44,609 nucleotides of DNA, from positions 1-44,609 of the forward strand of contig DYID01000029.1 of the NCBI GenBank assembly GCA_020723805.1, written 5' to 3'. This DNA is from Anaerolinea sp. Lineage in GTDB: Bacteria; Chloroflexota; Anaerolineae; Anaerolineales; Villigracilaceae. The first letter of the stretch is position 1, and every line of letters starts with the position of its first letter. Below the pieces are notes generated by a model. The model had not been told where the DNA came from, searched no databases, and saw only the letters and a program-made list of their open reading frames with translations. A program made the position numbers and the translations under genes. Positions 23,936-30,281 of the stretch are shown one piece after another.

Positions 23936-25357
23936 TTATTTTCCCGTCAGTTTTCTCAAGTCCGCAAGTGCGGCTTTGATCTCTTCGGCGGAAACCGCGC
24001 GGTCTTCGTCGCGGTGTTTCAATTCCCCGGCTTCCGCTTTTTGTATGGCAACTTCCCGAATCGGGAGGTTGCGTTTCAGCGCCTCTTTGACCAGCGCCGC
24101 TCCCTGTGCGTACCCGATCAATGGATTTAGCGCGGTCACAATGATGGCATTCTTCTCCAGCCAGCCTTCCGCCTTCTCGCGGTTTGCCCGCACGCCGCGC
24201 ACGGCTTTTTCCGTGAAAGCGCGCACCGCTTCGATGGTGATTTGCATCTGCTCGAACAGTTCGTATGCAATCAACGGCATCATCACGTTCAATTCCAGTT
24301 GTCCAGCCTGGGCTGCCAGGGAAACGCTTGCATCACACCCGACCACGTGCATCATCGCCATATCCAGCATTTCTGCCATCACCGGGTTGACCTTGCCCGG
24401 CATGATGCTCGACCCCGGCTGCACCGCAGGCAGTCGGATTTCATCCAGCCCGGTGGCTGGACCCGAGGCGAGCAGGCGGAAGTCGTTGGCGATGCGGATC
24501 AAGGTCAGCGCCAGCGTTTTGAGGGCGGACGAGAATGCCGCCATGTCTGCCATGGATTGCATGGACTCAAACAAATTGTCAGACTCTCTCAGCCGAAATC
24601 CGGTCAGCACGGACAACCTGGCAACCATGCGCGTGTGATATTCCGGATGTGCGTTCAAGCCGGACCCAACGGCTGTGCCGCCAATCCCAAGCCGCCTCAA
24701 CGCCTCGGCGGCATCGCGGATGCGCTCTGCGTCGCGCTCAACGGCTTTGGCGTACGCGCCAAACTCCTGACCGAGGCGGACCGGCACGGCATCTTGCAAA
24801 TGCGTCCGTCCTGATTTGACGATGTCGTCGAATTCAACCGCCTTTTCATTCAACGCGTCGGTGAGATTTTTCAATGCGCCCAATAGTTCATCCAACCGCC
24901 GCAGACAGCCAAGCCGAATGGCGGTCGGTATCGTGTCGTTCGTGGATTGCGACATGTTGACGTGATCGTTTGGGTGTACGAGATATTCCCCCAATTTCCC
25001 GCCCATGATCTGCGTGGCGCGGTTTGCGATGACTTCGTTGACGTTCATGTTGTGACTCGTCCCCGCGCCCGCCTGGAAAGGGTCAACCACGAACTGGGCG
25101 CTCCATTTGCCGTCCATCACCTCCTGCGCGGCTTGGGTGATGGCTTCCGCCCGTCGAGAGTCCAGCAAACCCAGGTCATGGTTGACTTCGGCGGCAGCCC
25201 GTTTGATCACCCCCATTGCCCAGATGAATGCGGGGCGCGGTTTCAAGCCCGAGATGCGGAAATTTTCCACAGCGCGTTGAGTTTGCGCGCCGTACAACGC
25301 CTCGGCGGGGACTTGTATCTCTCCCAGCGAATCTCGTTCGGTGCGGGTCGAAATCAT
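23936..25357 (-). CDS. aspA: Aspartate ammonia-lyase (fumarase/aspartase superfamily)
   Basis: 473 residues of the class II fumarase/aspartase fold. The catalytic loop GSSIMPGKVNP is intact, with QAGAGTSHNMNVNEVIANRA and SQSTNDTIPTAIR. SQSTND (not SQSSND) and AQAGQLELNVMMPLIAYEL favour aspartase over fumarase. GRTHLQDAVP has His, as in Bacillus-type aspartases. It converts aspartate to fumarate and ammonia. Fumarase remains the alternative. The start is ATG 25357, divergent from the TetR operon. Confidence 0.75.
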   Translation of the reverse strand: MISTRTERDSLGEIQVPAEALYGAQTQRAVENFRISGLKPRPAFIWAMGVIKRAAAEVNHDLGLLDSRRAEAITQAAQEVMDGKWSAQFVVDPFQAGAGTSHNMNVNEVIANRATQIMGGKLGEYLVHPNDHVNMSQSTNDTIPTAIRLGCLRRLDELLGALKNLTDALNEKAVEFDDIVKSGRTHLQDAVPVRLGQEFGAYAKAVERDAERIRDAAEALRRLGIGGTAVGSGLNAHPEYHTRMVARLSVLTGFRLRESDNLFESMQSMADMAAFSSALKTLALTLIRIANDFRLLASGPATGLDEIRLPAVQPGSSIMPGKVNPVMAEMLDMAMMHVVGCDASVSLAAQAGQLELNVMMPLIAYELFEQMQITIEAVRAFTEKAVRGVRANREKAEGWLEKNAIIVTALNPLIGYAQGAALVKEALKRNLPIREVAIQKAEAGELKHRDEDRAVSAEEIKAALADLRKLTGK

Positions 25358-25390
25358 GGACGAAGTCTAACACAATAACTGATTACGCAC

Positions 25391-25444
25391 CGTCCCGAAG
25401 GTTCGGCTAAAAAATAGACGCAATTTGCGAGAACCTTCGGGACG
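25391..25444. repeat. Perfect 14-bp inverted repeat between aspA and tetR genes
   Basis: CGTCCCGAAGGTTC (25391-25404) and GAACCTTCGGGACG (25431-25444) flank a 26-bp spacer. It is located between divergent genes, upstream of both, so it is not an ordinary terminator. It may be a dispersed repeat or a binding site. Confidence 0.65.
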
Positions 25445-25485
25445 TTTCGCGTAAGATGAGACAATAAAATAACTGCTTCAACATC

Positions 25486-25535
25486 TTGACTTTACCGCCG
25501 CTTGGGAGTATCATCCACTTACCGACCGTTCGGTA
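25486..25535 (+). promoter_or_regulatory. tetR/beta-oxidation operon promoter with TetR-type operator
   Basis: TTGACT (25486-25491), a 17-bp spacer and TATCAT (25509-25514) form a good promoter. The near-palindrome TACCGACCGTTCGGTA (25520-25535) lies on the expected start site, 9 bp before ATG 25544. It resembles operators recalled for TetR-family fatty-acid regulators such as Thermus PfmR. Confidence 0.8.
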
Positions 25536-25543
25536 GGGAATAT

Positions 25544-26104
25544 ATGACACGCGAAGATATCCTCGAAGCCGCTGCGCAAGTCTTCCGCCAGAAGGGGTTT
25601 CATGGCGCATCCATGAACGACATTGCGGAAGCCGTCCATCTGCAAAAAGCCAGCCTGTATCATCACGTTTCGTCCAAGCAGGAGATTTTGCTCGAACTGC
25701 TCGACCAGGCGCTCAAAATTCTCCTCGAGCGAATTTCCGCCATCACCTCCCAGGATCTCTCCGCCGACCAGAAACTGCGCCGCATGATTTCCGAATACCT
25801 GCAAATCCTCGACGAGAACCTCGACCTGGCAGCGGTTCTCCTCTTCGAGCATCGCGCTCTTGAGCGGCGTCAGCACGCCCGCCACGTCCCCAACCGCGAC
25901 AAGTTCGAACTGTTATGGCGCAACGTCCTGACGCAGGGTGTGGATGAAGGCATCTTTCGCTGTGACGACGTTCCCCTCACGGCGCGCGCCATCCTTGGCT
26001 TGTTGAACTGGACGATTACCTGGTATCGCAGTGACGGCGAAAAGACCATCCAGCAAATTGCCGATGACTACGCCAGCCTGCTCTTGAATGGACTACTGAA
26101 ATGA
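25544..26104 (+). CDS. TetR/AcrR-family transcriptional regulator
   Basis: 186 residues. The N-terminal HTH reads TREDILEAAAQVFRQKGFHG, then SMNDIAEAVHLQKASLYHHV, followed by a helical ligand-binding domain of the TetR C-terminal type often seen in fatty-acid regulators. It presumably represses its own operon until an acyl-CoA binds (inferred from the downstream genes). The start is ATG 25544; a TTG at 25502 lies upstream of the transcription start and was rejected. The stop overlaps the MBL gene start as ATGA. Confidence 0.9.
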   Translation: MTREDILEAAAQVFRQKGFHGASMNDIAEAVHLQKASLYHHVSSKQEILLELLDQALKILLERISAITSQDLSADQKLRRMISEYLQILDENLDLAAVLLFEHRALERRQHARHVPNRDKFELLWRNVLTQGVDEGIFRCDDVPLTARAILGLLNWTITWYRSDGEKTIQQIADDYASLLLNGLLK

Positions 26105-27174
26105 CCCCAGTCGCCTACGCTGTATTCGAAACTTCCAGCGGGGTAAAAATTCACCGCCTGCCCATTCAGGCTTTTCCGAAGTTTTGGGCGTACGCCTACG
26201 TCGTTTCCGCGAAGGGACAAAACATCCTCATTGACACCGGCTCCGGCACCGATGTCTCCCATGAAGACCTGACAAACGGCCTGAAACAAGCCGGATTACA
26301 GCCAGCCGACCTTACTCATATCCTCATCACACACGCCCACATTGACCATTACGGCGGACTTGCCAAACTCAAACCTCTCACGAACGCACAGATTGGATGT
26401 CACGAACTGGACGTGCAGGTTGTGGCGCACCACGACGCGCGGCTTGCCCTCATCTCCCGCCGCCTCGCATCTTTCCTCGCCGAAAGCGGACTCGCCAGCG
26501 ACGAAATTGACTCACTCCTCGGCATTTACCGCTTCACCAAAGCGCTCTACCGCTCCGTCCCTGTGGACTTCACCTACGAAGCGCAAGGGATGCAGGTTGA
26601 GGCGTTGGAAATGATCCATTTGCCGGGGCATTGTCCGGGTCACGTGGCGATGCGGGTGGACGATGTCGTCTTTTGCGGCGACATGGTTGTGGAAGGGGTC
26701 ACGCCGCACCTCGCGCCCGAGTCCATCAATCCCTATGGCGGTGTGGATCATTACCTTGCCTCGCTGGCGCGGCTCCAGGAATGGTCGGATGGGGCGCGCC
26801 TGTTCCTGAACGGTCACAACGACGCCTTTACCGATTTGGCGGAACGCATCGAAGCCACGCGGCGAAACCTCATCCGCCGCATGAGCCGCGCCCTGCAAGC
26901 CCTTGCCGAACCGCTGACGATTGCTGAAGTGTGCCGCGCCGTGTATGGCGAAATGAACGGATACAACCAACTGCTGGTCATCGAAAAAACGGGCGCGTAT
27001 ATCGAATATCTCTACGAGCACGGCATGATCGAGGTAACAAACCCCGATGAAATAGAAAAGGCTCTGCCGGCAAAATATCGAACACTAAACGGCGACGTAA
27101 TCCAACAATTGGAAAGGAACGTGTACAGGTATGTAGAACAGGTATACGGGCATACAGGTACACAAATACATTAG
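26101..27174 (+). CDS. MBL-fold metallo-hydrolase
   Basis: 357 residues. The metal motif THAHIDH gives His78, His80, Asp82 and His83, with further ligands in HLPGHCPGH and FCGDMV and the late LNGHNDAF. A winged-helix-like C-terminal region follows, as in LACTB2-type hydrolases. Substrates of such proteins in acyl-CoA operons may be thioesters, but this is unproven. The last ~18 residues (NVYRYVEQVYGHTGTQIH) are encoded by a GTACAGGTA-type intergenic repeat and are probably a recent extension. It is coupled to tetR by an ATGA overlap. Confidence 0.88.
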   Translation: MTPVAYAVFETSSGVKIHRLPIQAFPKFWAYAYVVSAKGQNILIDTGSGTDVSHEDLTNGLKQAGLQPADLTHILITHAHIDHYGGLAKLKPLTNAQIGCHELDVQVVAHHDARLALISRRLASFLAESGLASDEIDSLLGIYRFTKALYRSVPVDFTYEAQGMQVEALEMIHLPGHCPGHVAMRVDDVVFCGDMVVEGVTPHLAPESINPYGGVDHYLASLARLQEWSDGARLFLNGHNDAFTDLAERIEATRRNLIRRMSRALQALAEPLTIAEVCRAVYGEMNGYNQLLVIEKTGAYIEYLYEHGMIEVTNPDEIEKALPAKYRTLNGDVIQQLERNVYRYVEQVYGHTGTQIH

Positions 27175-27233
27175 GCAGCGCGCGGGCAAGGCTTCCTACC
27201 TGTGTACTTGTGTACTGCGTACCTGTCCACCAA
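27121..27233. repeat. GTACACAGGTACACAAG-type repeat block
   Basis: Variants of ACAGGTAYAC and its inverse CCTGTGTACTTGTGTAC fill the MBL gene 3' end and the gap to the first acyl-CoA dehydrogenase. The family is shared with 13993-14079. Confidence 0.65.
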
Positions 27234-27252
27234 TGACCGAAAGGAAGGAACC

Positions 27253-28350
27253 ATGTATTCATTTGACCCAACTGAAGAACAACAAATGCTCGTTGACGCA
27301 GTGAGGAAGTACGCCGCCAATGACCTGCGTCCTGCCGCGCGCGACGCGGAGGAGAGCGGCGAAATGCCGAGAAAACTCATCAGCAAGGGCTGGGAACTCG
27401 GCTTGCTGCAAGCCTCCATCCCCGAAGCATACGGCGGCTTCGGCGAGCGCAGCGCGGTCACGGGGGTGCTGGCTGTCGAAGAGATGGCATTCGGCGACCT
27501 GGCTGGCACGCTGGCAGTGATGACGCCGAGTCTGTTTGCCACGCCGATACTGCTCGCGGGCAGCGAAGAGCAGAAGAAGGAATACCTGCCCAAAGTCATC
27601 GAGGGCGATTGGGCTCCATATACTGCCGCGCTCATCGAATATGCCTTCGACTTCGATCCGCTCGCGCTCAGAACCACCGCAGCCCTCGCAGGCGATGAAT
27701 ATGTTCTCAACGGTGAGAAGGCATTCGTCCCGTTTGCGAAAGATGCCGAGGCAATGATCGTCTATGCCAGCCTCGAGGGTAAGACGCAGGGTTTCATCGT
27801 CCCGAAAGACGCGGCAGGACTGACCATCGGCGACGAGCGCGAAAAATTGATGAGCCTCAACGCGCTGCCGATGTACCGCGTCAAATTGGACAACGTCAAA
27901 GTCCCTGCGGCGAATCGTCTGGGCGGCGCTTCAGGCATGGACTTTGAGCCTGTCCTCGCTTCGATGCGCCTTGCCGCCGCCTCAGCCGCGGTCGGCGTGG
28001 CGAATGCCGCCTTCGAGTACAGCAAGAACTATGCCAAGGAGCGTGAGGCGTTTGGCGTGAAAATCGCGCAGAAGCAAGCCATCGCCTTCATGCTCGCCGA
28101 AATGCGGACGGAGATCGAAGCCAGCCGCCTGCTCACCTGGGAAGCCGCTTGGAAACTCGACGCCGGCAAGGATGACGCCTTTACCGAAGCATATCTCGCT
28201 TATATGGGCGCTGCCGACATGGCGATGATGGTCACCGACCGCGCCGTGCAGATCCTCGGCGGACACGGTTACATCCGCGAACACCCCGTCGAGATGTGGA
28301 TGCGGAACGGCAGAGGCTTTGCCACGTTTACGGGACTAGCCATAGTGTAA
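27253..28350 (+). CDS. Acyl-CoA dehydrogenase-family protein lacking the YEGT glutamate
   Basis: 365 residues with the ACAD fold: a helical N-domain (FDPTEEQQMLVDAVRKYA), beta domain (EYVLNGEKAFVPFAKDAEAM) and helical C-domain (AFGVKIAQKQAIAFMLAEMR, QILGGHGYIREHPVEMWMRN). The usual end, with the catalytic Glu of YEGT, is replaced by GRGFATFTGLAIV. It may therefore be a non-catalytic partner of the adjacent second dehydrogenase, as in heteromeric ACADs. ATG 27253 has AAGGAAGGAA upstream. Confidence 0.9.
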   Translation: MYSFDPTEEQQMLVDAVRKYAANDLRPAARDAEESGEMPRKLISKGWELGLLQASIPEAYGGFGERSAVTGVLAVEEMAFGDLAGTLAVMTPSLFATPILLAGSEEQKKEYLPKVIEGDWAPYTAALIEYAFDFDPLALRTTAALAGDEYVLNGEKAFVPFAKDAEAMIVYASLEGKTQGFIVPKDAAGLTIGDEREKLMSLNALPMYRVKLDNVKVPAANRLGGASGMDFEPVLASMRLAAASAAVGVANAAFEYSKNYAKEREAFGVKIAQKQAIAFMLAEMRTEIEASRLLTWEAAWKLDAGKDDAFTEAYLAYMGAADMAMMVTDRAVQILGGHGYIREHPVEMWMRNGRGFATFTGLAIV

Positions 28351-28420
28351 TTACCAATTACCAATTACCAGTTACCAATTACGCAAATGGTAAATAGTAA
28401 TTGGTAATTGTGGTAATTGA
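28348..28420. repeat. TTACCAATTACC inverted repeat block between acyl-CoA dehydrogenases
   Basis: Several ATTACCA units (28350-28382) face GTAATTGG units (28398-28420) across ATGGTAAATA, so the transcript can fold into a hairpin just before the AAGGAG of the next gene. Confidence 0.85.
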
Positions 28421-28431
28421 AGGAGTAAACC

Positions 28432-29700
28432 ATGCCTATCGAATTTGAACCCCCAAAACCCATTGTGCAAACACAATTTGTGTTGAAAACCGTCGCGGAA
28501 GAGATGATGCGCTCGAAGTCGCGTTACTACGACGAACACGAGCATGAAATTCCCTGGGATTACATCGAGTTCATGCACACCGCCATGAAGGCAATGGGAG
28601 CAGGCTCGCTCGCGCCGAAAGAGAAGGGCAACGGTCACGAGGGTGAAGAACAGAAAGAAAAACGACCGCCGATTGCCTATCAATCGCTGGCGGCGCAGAT
28701 CGAGGCGCTTGCCTGGGGCGACGTGGGCTTTTATCTTTGCACGCCAGGCGGCGGGTTGGGCGCAGCGGCGGTGCAGGCGGCAGGGACTCCCGAACAGCGG
28801 GCGAAGTTCCTGGCGCGCTTTGCGGGCGAAAAACCCACTTTTGCCGCCATGTGCATGACCGAGGCGGGCGCAGGTTCGGATACCGCCTCCATTCGGGCGC
28901 GCGCCGTGCTGGACGAAAAGACCAACGAGTGGGTGATCAACGGCGAGAAGATTTTCGTCACCGCCGGCGACAAGTCCCTGACCCCCTACGAAAAACTCGG
29001 CAAGGGCTTCATCGTCGTTTGGGCGAGCATTGACCCCAGTGCAGGGCGGGCGGGAATGCGCGCCTTCGTCGTCGAGGCAGGCACGCCTGGTGTGCGGGTG
29101 ACCAAGTTGGAGCACAAACTCGGCATCCGCGTCAGCGATACGGCGGCGATTTCGCTGGTGGATGTGCGCGTGCCGTTCGACCACATCCTCGGCAGCCCCA
29201 CCGTCGAGAAGACCACGACGGGCTTCAAGGGCGCGATGGCGACCTTCGATGCGACAAGACCCCTCGTGGCAGCCTCAGGTTTGGGCGTGGCGCGAGCCGC
29301 TCTCGAATTCCTGAAGGAAAAACTCGCCGAGAACGGAATCCAAATTCGCTACGGTCTGCCGCGCCAGAAGTTGACCGCTATCGAGCGCGATGTGATTGAC
29401 ATGGACATCATGCTCAAGTCGGCGTGGCTGATGGTCATCAAGGCAGTGTGGATGGCGGATAACAAACACCCCAACGCGCTCGAGTCTTCGATGAGCAAGG
29501 TCAAGGCAGGCGATGTGGGGACGAAGATCACGCAGAAGGTGGTCGAGATTTTGGGTCCGCTGGGCTACAGCCGCGAGTTCCTTGCCGAAAAGTGGTTCCG
29601 CGACGCGAAGATCACGGACATCTACGAAGGCACGGGGCAGATTAATCGTCTCGTGGTGGCGAGGCAGATACTGGGGTATAGTGGAGCGGAGTTAAGATGA
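28432..29700 (+). CDS. Acyl-CoA dehydrogenase
   Basis: 422 residues, full length. It has the substrate/FAD segment MCMTEAGAGSDTASIRARAV, the beta-domain VINGEKIFVTAG, the helical end and the catalytic FRDAKITDIYEGTGQINRLV with Glu in YEGT. It introduces the alpha-beta double bond in an acyl-CoA with an FAD cofactor. An extra Lys/Glu-rich insertion near residue 60-75 (GNGHEGEEQKEKRPPI) is present. ATG 28432 has AAGGAG 7 nt upstream. Confidence 0.93.
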   Translation: MPIEFEPPKPIVQTQFVLKTVAEEMMRSKSRYYDEHEHEIPWDYIEFMHTAMKAMGAGSLAPKEKGNGHEGEEQKEKRPPIAYQSLAAQIEALAWGDVGFYLCTPGGGLGAAAVQAAGTPEQRAKFLARFAGEKPTFAAMCMTEAGAGSDTASIRARAVLDEKTNEWVINGEKIFVTAGDKSLTPYEKLGKGFIVVWASIDPSAGRAGMRAFVVEAGTPGVRVTKLEHKLGIRVSDTAAISLVDVRVPFDHILGSPTVEKTTTGFKGAMATFDATRPLVAASGLGVARAALEFLKEKLAENGIQIRYGLPRQKLTAIERDVIDMDIMLKSAWLMVIKAVWMADNKHPNALESSMSKVKAGDVGTKITQKVVEILGPLGYSREFLAEKWFRDAKITDIYEGTGQINRLVVARQILGYSGAELR

Positions 29701-29730
29701 TGGTAATTGGTAAATGGTAATTGGCAAATG
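29698..29730. repeat. GGTAATTGGTAAATGG repeat block
   Basis: Tandem GGTAATTGG/TAAATGG phrases start at the stop codon of the acyl-CoA dehydrogenase and run into the GGAGGAG before the next gene. Confidence 0.8.
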
Positions 29731-29738
29731 GAGGAGTG

Positions 29739-30221
29739 ATGGCGACGTTTGAGGATTTGCAGGTGTTGAAAGCGGCTGAGGGAATTGCCGATGCAATTTG
29801 GAAGCGCGTTGTGGAGTGGGACGAATTTGCCAAAGATGTCGTCGGAAAGCAATTGGCAGAAGCCGTTGATTCGATTGGCGCAAACATCGCGGAATCGTTC
29901 GGACGATACAACTTCGGCGAGAAATTACAATTCCTGTATTACTCGCGCGGGAGTCTGTTCGAGACCAAGTACTGGCTCAACAGAACGAGAGAACGCAGCC
30001 TGATGAGTCCAGAGGATGTGCAAAAATATGCAGGCAGCCTGACTACGCTGGCTCGGCAACTGAACGCTTTTGCCGGCGGCTTGCGAACTGTTCGTTCTGA
30101 GCAGCCCAAAGGGAGATCCACCGCCGTCCGCGAATCTGCGCCAGAATATCTCGCCGTAAATCTGGAAGAAATCCCCGAGCCTCTCTTTTCCGAAGCCGAC
30201 CTCAACTACCTCAATCTCTAA
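29739..30221 (+). CDS. Four-helix bundle protein (23S rRNA-intervening-sequence type)
   Basis: 160 residues. The first ~115 match the four-helix-bundle/S23 family: FEDLQVLKAAEGIADAIWKR, IGANIAESFGRY, LQFLYYSRGSLFETKYWLNR. The C-terminal ~45 residues are an unrelated polar tail. The family includes proteins once noted in rRNA intervening sequences and accessory proteins of diversity-generating elements; its role here is unknown. It sits within a beta-oxidation operon, flanked on both sides by repeats. GGAGGAG lies only 2 nt before ATG 29739, so an in-frame GTG (29736) or TTG (29721) could also serve. Confidence 0.82.
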   Translation: MATFEDLQVLKAAEGIADAIWKRVVEWDEFAKDVVGKQLAEAVDSIGANIAESFGRYNFGEKLQFLYYSRGSLFETKYWLNRTRERSLMSPEDVQKYAGSLTTLARQLNAFAGGLRTVRSEQPKGRSTAVRESAPEYLAVNLEEIPEPLFSEADLNYLNL

Positions 30222-30262
30222 TTCCCAATTACCAATTACCAATCTCCAGTTACCACTTACCA
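30222..30262. repeat. ATTACCAATTACC repeat block before fadN-type gene
   Basis: Tandem TTACCA phrases occupy the gap and end 7 bp before AAAGGAG. Confidence 0.8.
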
Positions 30263-30281
30263 CGCACCAAAAGGAGAAACC

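Noticed and set aside
25502-25543. TTG start for tetR
   Set aside because: Lies across the -10 box and operator, upstream of the expected transcript start.
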